Assembly: GCA_041487355.1 (NCBI GenBank)
Contig: JBGPND010000196.1
Location: forward strand, 1-9,851
Length of the DNA: 9,851 bases
Direction of reading: 5' to 3'
DNA from: JAMXLO01 sp041487355
Lineage (GTDB): Bacteria; Pseudomonadota; Alphaproteobacteria; Acetobacterales; Acetobacteraceae
The notes below the pieces were generated by a model. The model was not told the DNA's origin. It did no database searches and saw only the letters and a list, made by a program, of their open reading frames with translations. Shown here one piece after another: positions 1-6,295 of the stretch (within the stretch, counting starts at the first letter, position 1; every line of letters starts with the position of its first letter). The position numbers and the translations under genes are program-made.

Positions 1-36
1 CTGTCCTAAGCGTGTGCCGGCCCGCGAACCTCTGCT

Positions 37-585
37 CTAACTGCTGGCCTGGGACTGCTCGCGCAACTCGCGGGCGCGGGACAGCACCTTGTTCTCGATC
101 TCGCCGACGGTGACCGGACTCACGCCCGTGTCGACCCACTGCCCGTTCTGCAGCACCTGACGAAATATGGTCACGCGCACCCCGTCGCTGCGCAGCTCGC
201 GGCCCAGGATATAGGCGGTGGCCTTGAAGCGTTCGCCGGCAGACGCGGGCGGCGTGTACCAGTCGGTGATGATCACGCCGCCAAACGGATCGGCCGAGGC
301 AAGCGGCATGAAGCTCAGAGTATCGAGCGCGCCCCGCCACAGATAGGCGTTCACGCCAAGCGCGCCGCCGCCTCCTGCCGCGTTGTCGCCTGACTTGTTC
401 TTCGCAGCGCCGAACACCAGCGAGCTGTCACCCAGGATGCTCCCACCAGGCATGCTGCCGCTGCTGGCGGGTCCCTGCTGACCGCTATAGCTGGGATCGG
501 TCGAGCTGGGCTTCGCCCCCGAGCACCCGGCGAGGCCCAGTGCGGCCAACAGAAATACGGCGACAAGGTTCAATCTGATCGGCAT
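37..585 (-). CDS. DUF3576 family lipoprotein
   Basis: This is a 182-aa predicted lipoprotein of the DUF3576 family, which is largely alphaproteobacterial and has no established function. Residues 1-21 form a lipoprotein signal peptide: Arg4, a hydrophobic stretch at 7-19, and a lipobox LAGC with the lipidated cysteine at Cys21. Residues 22-75 are low-complexity Ser/Pro/Gly and probably an unstructured tether. The conserved domain runs from about 78 to 175 (ALGVNAYLWRGALDTL, then DPFGGVIITDWY, then the basic strand VRVTIFRQV). The start at 585 is chosen because the signal peptide begins there; the frame stays open upstream to 852, but that part overlaps the porin and looks non-coding. The protein likely sits at the inner face of the outer membrane or in the periplasm. 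It follows the porin on the same strand but is separated by a strong terminator, so it is probably transcribed separately. The family call is from recognition of the sequence. Confidence 0.85.
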   Translation of the reverse strand: MPIRLNLVAVFLLAALGLAGCSGAKPSSTDPSYSGQQGPASSGSMPGGSILGDSSLVFGAAKNKSGDNAAGGGGALGVNAYLWRGALDTLSFMPLASADPFGGVIITDWYTPPASAGERFKATAYILGRELRSDGVRVTIFRQVLQNGQWVDTGVSPVTVGEIENKVLSRARELREQSQASS

Positions 586-600
586 TGGCCGCCTGTATGA

Positions 601-629
601 AGTATCACGCGCAAGAGACGATTTCTTAA
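601..629 (-). promoter_or_regulatory. Candidate promoter for the DUF3576 lipoprotein gene
   Basis: On the minus strand, TTAAGA (629-624) and GATACT (606-601) are separated by exactly 17 nt. Each hexamer matches the sigma-70 consensus at 4 of 6 positions. A start site about 7 nt further on would leave a 5' leader of only about 10 nt, which fits the lack of a clear Shine-Dalgarno before the ATG at 585. The porin terminator lies just upstream, so a promoter is expected here. This rests on motif matching only. Confidence 0.3.
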
Positions 630-682
630 CCGTTCCCGTGCGTATCGCCAAGGCCTGACACGCCGCAGAGGGCCGTACAACG

Positions 683-710
683 AAAAAGCGGCGGGGAATG
701 ACCCCGCCGC
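683..710 (-). terminator. Rho-independent terminator of the porin gene
   Basis: GCGGCGGGG (688-696) and CCCCGCCGC (702-710) form a perfect 9-bp stem with a 5-nt loop. Read on the minus strand, the stem is followed directly by five T residues (687-683). It lies about 28 nt after the porin stop codon and is oriented to end porin transcription before the DUF3576 gene. This is a textbook intrinsic terminator. Confidence 0.88.
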
Positions 711-720
711 CTGCTCCGTC

Positions 721-739
721 GAGACCCGCGTTGGGTCTC
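721..739 (-). repeat. Small hairpin overlapping the porin stop codon
   Basis: GAGACCC (721-727) and GGGTCTC (733-739) make a perfect 7-bp stem with a 5-nt loop. The stem includes two bases of the porin TGA stop (740-738) and sits 10 nt before the terminator hairpin. It may stabilise the 3' end of an abundant porin mRNA or assist termination. No T-tract follows it, so it is not a terminator by itself. Confidence 0.5.
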
Positions 740-2333
740 AGAAGTTCACCACGTTGCCGATCAGGAAGCCCTGACCCTTGACGTTGTTGTTCGCACCCGA
801 GCCAAGCGCGCCGGTGAGCCCGTTGACGCCGCTCTGCTGCTGATCGTTCCACAGATATTCGGCAAACACAGTGTAGCCAGGCGCCACGGTGTAGCCGACG
901 CCGGCGTCGATCGCCCGGCCACGCCGCTGGGTCAGGCCGGTCATCTGCGCGCTGCCCTGGTACCAGCCCATCTCGCCGACGATGCCGGCAAAGAACGGCC
1001 CGCTCACATACTTCGCACCGAGCAGGTAGGCCAGTTCGTTCACGCTGCCTTTCGGCGCCAGTGCAAGCTGCCCGTTCAGGCGACCGCCGATGATGTTGCC
1101 GCCCACCGTGAATCCGGCATAGGTCACCGCCAGACCGCCGCTGCCGAAGCTCAGGCCGTCATACTGGCCGGTGTAAGCGCTCTTCGGCACCGCCGTGGTG
1201 CCGAGGATGGCCGAGCCGCCAGGCGTCCCGAGCCCGGTGGTCAGGCCGGTGTAGTTGGCGTGACCGCTGAACTCGTAGACGGCGTAGGCCAGCACGCCCA
1301 CATCGCCGAACTTGCCCTGGTAGCGCACGCCCAACGCGGTCTGGTTGATGATCCGCGAGCCGTCCAGCGCGCCGGGACCGGAAGACAGCGTCGGACAGCC
1401 TGTGGACGCCGTGGCGCAGCTCAGACCGGTGCCGGTGCCGGCGTTGATGATCGAACCGTTCAGCGCGTTGTTGGCGCCGCCGATGCCGTTGCCGTTCGAG
1501 GTGTTCGGCGCATACTGCAGGCCGAAGTCGAACCCGGCGATCTGCGGCGACAGGTAGACCACCTTGGTGTTGTCATACTCGTTGCCGGCCTGGGAGAGGA
1601 ACCAGAACGGCGGCGAGACGTTGCCCGGCATGTTCTGCAGGTCGCCGCCGTTCAGGTTGCCGGTCGGCGAGAACTGGAAGGTGGTCACGCCATTGTCGAA
1701 GATGCCGATGATGCCGTCGGCCACGCCGGCCCGCACGATGCCCCACTGCTCGCCGGCGACATACATGAAGCCGCGGCGCACGTACACCGTATTGAGCGAG
1801 TCGTAGCCGCTGGCGCCGGAGCTGGCGTTGTTGCTGATCTGGCCGGTGAAGTTCTGCCGGAGCTCGATCGCCGCGCCGTAGCGCAGGCCGTTCGTCGCCA
1901 TGGCATCGCCGCCGAAATAGAGGCGGGCGAAGCTTTGGATCGCTTGCGGCATCAGCTTGGCGGTGCCGGTGCCGTTGTTGCCGAGGATGGTGCCCGCGGG
2001 GGTGGCGGCGCCAGCGGCGATGGCCGCGCCGCCGGTGGAACCGGCAGGCGTGGTGAAGGCGCGCTGGTCAACGCTGGTCCACACGCCCTGGAAGTCCACC
2101 TGTACCTTGCCGTTCACGTGGATCACGATCGTGCCCGGCGTAGGGTTGGCGAGCGCACCCGGAATGGCCGGCGCCTGGTAGTTGTTGTTGTTGTTCACGT
2201 AGGATGTCGGGTTGGCCAGCGGATAGGCCACCTGACCCTGCGTCGGTGCGCCGGCAGGCGCCTGCGCCAAAGCCGTTCCGATCAGTCCCCCGGTCCCCAG
2301 CGTGGCGACACTCGCCAGCAGAAACTTGCGCAT
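738..2333 (-). CDS. Outer-membrane porin (trimeric beta-barrel type)
   Basis: This is a 531-aa general-diffusion-type porin. Residues 1-23 are a Sec signal peptide ending in ALA before Gln24. Residues 24-65 are rich in Pro, Ala and Asn and include five consecutive Asn (47-51), encoded by a short trinucleotide repeat. The barrel starts near 68 (TIVIHVNGKVQVDFQGVW) and continues as alternating amphipathic strands and Gly/Asn/Ser-rich loops. It ends in GNVVNF, the terminal Phe being the recognition signal for the outer-membrane assembly machinery. Cys306 and Cys313, in a long loop region, could form a disulfide in the periplasm. The start at 2333 is fixed by the signal peptide and by a GAGGAGGA Shine-Dalgarno four bases upstream. 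The length exceeds that of classical enteric porins (about 340-370 aa), as is common in Acetobacteraceae. Solute specificity cannot be read from the sequence. Confidence 0.9.
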   Translation of the reverse strand: MRKFLLASVATLGTGGLIGTALAQAPAGAPTQGQVAYPLANPTSYVNNNNNYQAPAIPGALANPTPGTIVIHVNGKVQVDFQGVWTSVDQRAFTTPAGSTGGAAIAAGAATPAGTILGNNGTGTAKLMPQAIQSFARLYFGGDAMATNGLRYGAAIELRQNFTGQISNNASSGASGYDSLNTVYVRRGFMYVAGEQWGIVRAGVADGIIGIFDNGVTTFQFSPTGNLNGGDLQNMPGNVSPPFWFLSQAGNEYDNTKVVYLSPQIAGFDFGLQYAPNTSNGNGIGGANNALNGSIINAGTGTGLSCATASTGCPTLSSGPGALDGSRIINQTALGVRYQGKFGDVGVLAYAVYEFSGHANYTGLTTGLGTPGGSAILGTTAVPKSAYTGQYDGLSFGSGGLAVTYAGFTVGGNIIGGRLNGQLALAPKGSVNELAYLLGAKYVSGPFFAGIVGEMGWYQGSAQMTGLTQRRGRAIDAGVGYTVAPGYTVFAEYLWNDQQQSGVNGLTGALGSGANNNVKGQGFLIGNVVNF

Positions 2334-2337
2334 TTTG

Positions 2338-2345
2338 TCCTCCTC
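2338..2345 (-). promoter_or_regulatory. Strong ribosome binding site of the porin
   Basis: GAGGAGGA (minus strand, 2345-2338) precedes the ATG at 2333 by four bases. It decides the start codon against the longer in-frame extension to 2483 and fits a highly expressed outer-membrane protein. Confidence 0.85.
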
Positions 2346-2453
2346 TTTGCGCCGGCAGACCCGGCGAAGTTTCCAGGCCCCGCCCCGATGTGCCCTCAAT
2401 GTGCGAGACGAAACGCGCACCACACTCGGGCGGGGCAGCCGAACCTGGAGGGC

Positions 2454-2483
2454 AGTATGAGACGAGCACTCTTGGTCCCGCAA
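2454..2483 (-). promoter_or_regulatory. Candidate porin promoter
   Basis: On the minus strand, TTGCGG (2483-2478) and CATACT (2459-2454) are spaced by 18 nt. The -10 hexamer matches 4 of 6 consensus positions and the -35 only 3 of 6. It would give a 5' untranslated leader of roughly 115 nt. This is a weak motif-based call; the porin could also be read through from the upstream gene. Confidence 0.25.
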
Positions 2484-2516
2484 CGGCCCTCAGCTATCTC
2501 TCATGGCATTTCCGAA

Positions 2517-2542
2517 ACACTGTGTCTCAACAGTCACAGTGT
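2517..2542. repeat. 8-bp dyad between the ThiE-like gene and the porin
   Basis: ACACTGTG (2517-2524) and CACAGTGT (2535-2542) are perfect inverted repeats separated by 10 nt, starting 2 nt after the ThiE-like stop codon. Read on the minus strand, the dyad is followed by TTCGG, so it would be a poor terminator. It also lies just upstream of the candidate porin promoter, so an operator is an alternative. TGTG and CACA are 10 nt apart, not the 8 nt of a consensus CRP site. Confidence 0.45.
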
Positions 2543-2544
2543 CC

Positions 2545-3135
2545 TCACGCCAGGGCGCCGATCGCTCCGATTGCCGTGCAGACCGTCACCGGCAGCCGGC
2601 GGATACTCGTCCCGTCAATGCCGCCAAGCGCCGCGACCGGCAACCTCGCGGATCGGGCCATGCGTGTCCAGCGGGCCGGGCCAAGAGCGGCGACCCCGGG
2701 ATGGCTGGCCGTGGCAAAAACCGGAGAGAGGAAGGCGAGGGCGGCTCCCGCTCGCCCGGCGCGTCGCAGGTCCGCTGGCCCGTGGGCCGAACTGGTGATC
2801 AGACCATGGCCGCGCCGCACCGGGCGAGGCCAGCGGCCGGCGCGGACATGAACTCCGGCTCCAAGCGCCGCCGCCAGCCGGACATCGCCGGCCACCACAA
2901 GGATGAGACGGCGCGCCCGGCAGATGCGCGCGAGGTCCCGCCCCAGCGCCTCGCGGCCTGGCTCGCCATCATGGCGCAGGACCACGCCGGCCAAGCCGCG
3001 CGGCAGCCGCGCCGCCGCCGGCCGCGGATCCGGCAGCCGGCGCGCGTCGGTGAACAGCCAAAGCTTCGGCAGGCTGCGGCCGGGGCCGCGCCGGGCGGCG
3101 GTCGCCCGCGCCCAGGCAAGTAGTTGCGCGTCCAC
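2545..3135 (-). CDS. Thiamine phosphate synthase/TenI superfamily protein
   Basis: This 196-aa protein has the TMP-synthase/TenI TIM-barrel pattern: first strand KLWLFTD (24-30), LAGVVLRHD (48-56), GAGVHVRAG (92-100), GLITSSAH (111-118), AALAFLSPVFATASHPG (131-147), PVAALGGIDG (166-175) and the terminal TAIGAIGAL. ThiE joins the aminopyrimidine pyrophosphate and thiazole phosphate to give thiamine phosphate. Here, however, the usual Gln-x-Arg-x-Lys segment after strand 2 reads VVLRHD, and the VHLGQxD segment that supplies a metal-binding Asp reads VHVRAGRWP. The phosphate-binding C-terminal half is well kept. It may therefore be an alphaproteobacterial ThiE variant, a TenI-like enzyme or a non-catalytic relative. 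The start is a GTG at 3135 without a clear Shine-Dalgarno and is the least certain part. It is read towards the porin gene; no other thiamine gene is in view. Confidence 0.75.
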   Translation of the reverse strand: MDAQLLAWARATAARRGPGRSLPKLWLFTDARRLPDPRPAAARLPRGLAGVVLRHDGEPGREALGRDLARICRARRLILVVAGDVRLAAALGAGVHVRAGRWPRPVRRGHGLITSSAHGPADLRRAGRAGAALAFLSPVFATASHPGVAALGPARWTRMARSARLPVAALGGIDGTSIRRLPVTVCTAIGAIGALA

Positions 3136-3156
3136 AGCCGCGGGACCGCGTTACAA

Positions 3157-3291
3157 TCGTCGGGGCCGGCCTTGACCCGGCCATCCACGCACGATCGACG
3201 GCGCGTAGATGGCCGGGTCAAGACCGGCCATGACGACAAGAGGGGACGTTGCGCGGATGGCCGGGTCAAGCCCGGCCATGACGACAAGAGG
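3157..3291. repeat. Cluster of three REP-like palindromic repeats
   Basis: Two direct 36-bp copies (3208-3243 and 3256-3291) differ at one base and start 48 bp apart. Each carries GGCCGGG-TCAAG-CCCGGCC or a close variant, which folds as a hairpin, followed by ATGACGACAAGAGG. A third, inverted and more diverged copy lies at 3157-3186. This is a dispersed intergenic repeat type common in alphaproteobacteria; its translations (SSWPGLTRPS, DGRVKAGPDD) recur in databases as spurious proteins. It occupies most of the gap between the divergent ThiE-like and TPR genes. Confidence 0.85.
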
Positions 3292-3316
3292 AATAGCTGG
3301 TAGCTGATGGTCGATC

Positions 3317-4873
3317 ATGAGCAAACGGAAGCACGCAATCGAGGCGTTTTTCCAGAGCGGCGTGCGGCTGCACGGCGCCGGCAGACTTCAGGAGGCCGAA
3401 CAGGTCTACCGGCAGGTCATCGCTTCCGCTTCCGGACATGCCGGCAGTTTTCACATGCTGGGCGTGATCGCCTCGCAATGCGGCCAGCCGGAGGCGGCGG
3501 TGGCATGCATCGATCGAGCGATCGCGTTGCAGCCCTCGGCGGCGATCTACCACGTCAATCGCGCCAGCGCGCTGCTCGCGCTCGGCAGGCTGGACGCCGC
3601 GCAGGATGGCTGCCGCGCGGCGCTCCGGCTCAAGCGCAACTGCGCGGAAGCCTGTCAGGTCCTCGGCCATGTCCTGAGCGATCTGGGACGCCCCGAGGAG
3701 GCGATCGCGGCATACAACGAAGCGCTGCGCCACAAGCCGGACCTGCCGGATCTGTACAACAACCTGGGGCTCGCGCTGCGACAGGCGGACCGGCTGGAGG
3801 CGGCGGCGGAGGCTCTGCGTGCGGCGATCAGGCGGGCGCCGCAGGACGCCCAGGCGCAAGGCAACCTGGCCGGCGTATTGAAGGAGCTGGGGCGGCTGCC
3901 GGACGCCGAGGCCAACTACCGCGAGGCGCTGCACCGGCAGCCAGACGATGCGGGGCTGCACCTCAATCTGGCCGTCGTGCTGCTCCTTGCGGGCCGGTTC
4001 ACCGAGGGCTGGGAAGAGTATGAATGGCGCTTTCGCGCGGGGGCGGCCCGACTCCCGCCCTGCGACCAGCCGCAATGGAACGGCGAGCCCCTGGCCGGGC
4101 GGACGCTGCTGATCCGTGCCGAACAGGGCATGGGCGATACGATCCAGTTCTGCCGCCATGTCCCATTGGCGGCGGGTGGCCGGGTGATCTTCGAAGTCCA
4201 GCCGGGCCTCAGGCGCTTGATGTCCCACCTGCCCGGGATTTCCGAAGTTGTCACGGTCGGCGAAACGCTGTTGCGGTTCGACCTGTACTGTCCGCTGCTC
4301 AGCCTGCCCCGTCTGTTGGGCAACCAGGGCGCGCCAGTTCCCTACCTCACCGCCGAACCGGACCGTGTCGCACTGTGGCGGGACCGGCTGGGCACAGGCG
4401 GCTACCGGGTCGGCATCGCCTGGCAAGGCAATCCCGCAAGCGCGGCCGAACGGGGCCGCTCGGTCCCGTTGGAGCACTTCCTGCCCATTGCCCAGATACC
4501 TGGCGTCCGTCTGATCAGCCTGCAGAAGCATCACGGGCTGGAGCAGCTCGATGCCGCGCCCGCCGGCCTGCGCATCGAGACGCTGGGCGATGATTTCGAC
4601 GGCGGCCCCGACGCCTTCATCGATACCGCCGCGGTGATGCAGAGCCTCGACCTTGTCGTCACGTCGGACACGTCGGTCGCGCACCTCGCCGGGGCGCTGG
4701 GACGCCCGGTCTGGCTTGCCCTCCAGCACGTGCCCGACTGGCGGTGGTTGCTCGAGAGCGACGAGAGCGCCTGGTATCCGACGATGCGGCTGTTCCGGCA
4801 GACGGAACGCGGCGACTGGGGCGGCGTGTTTGCACGGATCGCCGAACGCCTCGCCGGGATGCTGGCGCCATGA
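3317..4873 (+). CDS. TPR-repeat protein with C-terminal GT-B glycosyltransferase-like domain
   Basis: This 518-aa protein has two halves. Residues 11 to about 240 contain roughly seven tetratricopeptide repeats (for example AEQVYRQVI, LGRPEEAIAAYNEALRHKPDLPDLYNNLGLAL, LGRLPDAEANYREAL), a protein-binding solenoid. Residues 255-515 match the GT9/GT41-like domain seen in bacterial TPR-glycosyltransferase proteins: GRTLLIRAEQGMGDTIQFCRHVP (261-283), a central GYRVGIAWQGNP (362-373), and the nucleotide-sugar-side motif TSDTSVAHLAGALGRPVWLAL (449-469), then DWRW. There is no signal peptide, so it is probably cytosolic. Donor and acceptor are unknown; family members are usually linked to surface-polysaccharide or protein glycosylation. 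The start at 3317 is used because the ATG at 3307 is in another frame; no strong Shine-Dalgarno is visible. The stop overlaps the next start (ATGA), so the two genes are translationally coupled. Confidence 0.85.
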   Translation: MSKRKHAIEAFFQSGVRLHGAGRLQEAEQVYRQVIASASGHAGSFHMLGVIASQCGQPEAAVACIDRAIALQPSAAIYHVNRASALLALGRLDAAQDGCRAALRLKRNCAEACQVLGHVLSDLGRPEEAIAAYNEALRHKPDLPDLYNNLGLALRQADRLEAAAEALRAAIRRAPQDAQAQGNLAGVLKELGRLPDAEANYREALHRQPDDAGLHLNLAVVLLLAGRFTEGWEEYEWRFRAGAARLPPCDQPQWNGEPLAGRTLLIRAEQGMGDTIQFCRHVPLAAGGRVIFEVQPGLRRLMSHLPGISEVVTVGETLLRFDLYCPLLSLPRLLGNQGAPVPYLTAEPDRVALWRDRLGTGGYRVGIAWQGNPASAAERGRSVPLEHFLPIAQIPGVRLISLQKHHGLEQLDAAPAGLRIETLGDDFDGGPDAFIDTAAVMQSLDLVVTSDTSVAHLAGALGRPVWLALQHVPDWRWLLESDESAWYPTMRLFRQTERGDWGGVFARIAERLAGMLAP

Positions 4874-5271
4874 CGTCATCGGAGCGTTTCCCGCGCGTGC
4901 CGGTCTCCTGGGGCGAGTTGATCGACAAGATCACCATTCTCGAAATCAAGGCGGAACGCCTGCGTGCGCCCGAGGCGGAGGCGAACGCCAGGGCGGAACT
5001 CACCCTGCTGCTGGAAGTGCTGGCTGGACCGCCCGCGCCTCCGGCGGAGCTCGCCAAGCTGAAGGCGGCGCTTGGCGCGGTGAACGTCCGGCTGTGGGAC
5101 ATCGAGGACGCGATCCGGCGCAAGGAAGCGTCGCAAGCCTTCGACGCGGCGTTCATCGAGCTGGCACGCTCGGTTTATCGGACCAACGACGAGCGCAGCC
5201 GCATCAAGCGCCAGATCAACGAGCTGATGCGGTCCGGGATCGTGGAGGAGAAACAATATGACCCGTATTGA
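4870..5271 (+). CDS. DUF6165 family protein
   Basis: This 133-aa soluble protein matches what I recall of the DUF6165 family, which has no established function. The characteristic segments are PVSWGELIDKITILEIKAERL (11-31), AVNVRLWDIEDAIRRKE (70-86), FIELARSVYRTNDERSRIKRQINEL (95-119) and the C-terminal VEEKQYDPY. It is strongly helical and charged, without membrane segments or a signal peptide. Its ATG overlaps the stop of the TPR-glycosyltransferase gene (ATGA), so it is made in step with that protein. Genes of this family are, as I recall, often next to TPR/glycosyltransferase genes, which suggests a partner or accessory role in the same glycosylation process; this is inference from context. 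The frame is open 42 codons further upstream, inside the TPR gene, but the family N-terminus starts here. Confidence 0.82.
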   Translation: MTSSERFPRVPVSWGELIDKITILEIKAERLRAPEAEANARAELTLLLEVLAGPPAPPAELAKLKAALGAVNVRLWDIEDAIRRKEASQAFDAAFIELARSVYRTNDERSRIKRQINELMRSGIVEEKQYDPY

Positions 5272-5323
5272 GCGCATGCTTGACGGCGCGGCGGGCCGGG
5301 ATGAGCCTCGCCGCCATGGCTGA
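5258..5323 (+). CDS. Possible 21-codon coupling ORF between DUF6165 and YggS
   Basis: An ATG at 5258 follows GGAGGAG (5244-5250) with a 7-nt spacer, a far better initiation site than any candidate start of yggS. The ORF reads MTRIERMLDGAAGRDEPRRH plus Gly and stops at 5321-5323. It overlaps the last codons of the DUF6165 gene in another frame, and its stop falls within 5 nt of the chosen yggS ATG at 5316. It may hand ribosomes to yggS by termination-reinitiation, or be the remnant of a once longer gene. I know of no homologue, and whether the peptide itself does anything is unknown. Confidence 0.4.
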   Translation: MTRIERMLDGAAGRDEPRRHG

Positions 5324-6002
5324 TGTCATTGCCCCGCCTGACGCCGCAACAATTTCGGAAAATCTGCGCCGCGTGCGCGACCGCATCGCCAGCGCGGCGA
5401 TCAAGGCCGGCCGCAAGCCGGAGGATGTCACGCTGGTCGCGGTGACGAAGACCAAGCCGATCGAGGCGGTGCGCGCGGCACTGGAGGCCGGACAGACGGT
5501 ATTCGGCGAAAACCGCGTGCAGGAGGCGGCGACGAAGTTCCCGCTGCTGCGCACGGAGTACCGGTTCAGCCTGCACATCATCGGCGGCCTGCAGACCAAC
5601 AAGGCGCGCGACGCGGTTCGCCTGGCGGACGTGATCGAGACGCTGGACCGGCCACGCCTGGCGGAAGCCATCGCCGCCGCAGCGGAAAAGGCGGGCCGCA
5701 CGCCGACGCTGCTGGTGGAGGTGAACACCGGCGACGAGGCGCAGAAGTCCGGCGTCGCGCGCGCCGATGCCGACTTGTTCATCGACGAATGCAAATCGCG
5801 CTTCGGGGCCGCGCTGGTCGGGCTGATGTGCGTGCCGCCGCTGGATCAGGACCCGCGGCCGCATTTCACCTGGCTCGCCGAGCGGGCCGCGCGGCACGGG
5901 CTGGGCGTGCTGTCGATGGGCATGTCGGCGGATTTCGAGGTGGCCATAGCCTGCGGCGCGACCTGGGTGCGGGTCGGCAGCGCCATCTTCGGGCATCGAT
6001 AG
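5316..6002 (+). CDS. yggS: YggS/PLPBP family pyridoxal-5'-phosphate homeostasis protein
   Basis: This 228-aa protein belongs to the conserved YggS/PROSC family, which binds PLP on a single-domain TIM barrel and buffers the cell's PLP and amino-acid pools; it has no known enzymatic reaction. The diagnostic motifs are all present: TLVAVTKTKP (39-48) with the PLP lysine Lys45, FGENRVQE (63-70), LHIIGGLQTNKAR (86-98), EVNTGDEAQKSG (135-146), GLMCVPP (169-175), and LSMGMSADFEVAIACGATWVRVGSAIFG (199-226), which holds the phosphate. Length matches E. coli YggS (234 aa). The start is uncertain: ATG 5316 is favoured because the 21-codon ORF ends on it, but ATG 5301 (5 residues longer) and TTG 5268 are in frame. 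It is the last gene of the TPR-DUF6165-yggS operon. Confidence 0.93.
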   Translation: MADVIAPPDAATISENLRRVRDRIASAAIKAGRKPEDVTLVAVTKTKPIEAVRAALEAGQTVFGENRVQEAATKFPLLRTEYRFSLHIIGGLQTNKARDAVRLADVIETLDRPRLAEAIAAAAEKAGRTPTLLVEVNTGDEAQKSGVARADADLFIDECKSRFGAALVGLMCVPPLDQDPRPHFTWLAERAARHGLGVLSMGMSADFEVAIACGATWVRVGSAIFGHR

Positions 6003-6032
6003 GCGAGACCCCCTCCCCCGCTGACGCGGGCA

Positions 6033-6286
6033 ACCCCTCTCTCGTCATGGCCGGGCGTGTCCCCATACGCATCAGGATTAGGGACGTGCGCACGAAATAT
6101 TCTCCCCCTCCCCTTGCGGGAGGGGGTTGGGGGGAGGGGTGAAGCCGCACGAAATCAACGCCTTGAATGTTGAGACGCCCCCTCCCCCCAAACCCCCCCT
6201 CCCGCAAGGGGAAGGGGAGGACTTTGCCTCACACCGCCCTTATCCTGATGCGTATGGGGCGTGTCCCAGCCATGACGGAGAAGGGA
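6033..6286. repeat. Long imperfect inverted repeat (dispersed palindromic element) between convergent genes
   Basis: The left arm (about 6033-6139) and right arm (about 6176-6286) are imperfect inverted copies around a centre of about 36 bp. An 18-bp perfect match pairs 6061-6078 with 6242-6259, GTCATGG (6044-6050) pairs with CCATGAC (6270-6276), and both arms carry the pyrimidine/purine block of CCCTCCCC-TTGCGGG type, itself a smaller palindrome. Such blocks are common in GC-rich alphaproteobacteria and translate to the frequent spurious peptides PPPLAGGGWGEG and PPLPQGEGED. It fills the gap between the stops of yggS and msrC and could act as a two-way transcription barrier. No ORF for a transposase is present. 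Confidence 0.8.
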
Positions 6287-6295
6287 TGGCGCCGT

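Noticed and set aside
1260..2798. 512-codon plus-strand open frame antisense to the porin
   Set aside because: It mirrors the porin codons in a GC-rich genome, its translation is Val/Ala/Arg/Gly-rich without any domain, and the porin has a signal peptide, Shine-Dalgarno and terminator.
2799..3287. 162-codon minus-strand ORF starting MSSWPGLTRPS
   Set aside because: Its N-terminal part is the translation of the REP-like repeats, a well-known source of spurious proteins, and the rest is another frame of the ThiE-like gene.
3208..3291. Direct repeats as a CRISPR array
   Set aside because: There are only two direct copies with a 12-bp gap, each a self-complementary REP-type palindrome, and no cas genes are nearby.
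3266..4879. 537-codon minus-strand open frame antisense to the TPR-glycosyltransferase gene
   Set aside because: It is an antisense shadow: no family features, Arg/Gln-rich, while the plus strand gives clear TPR and GT-B motifs.
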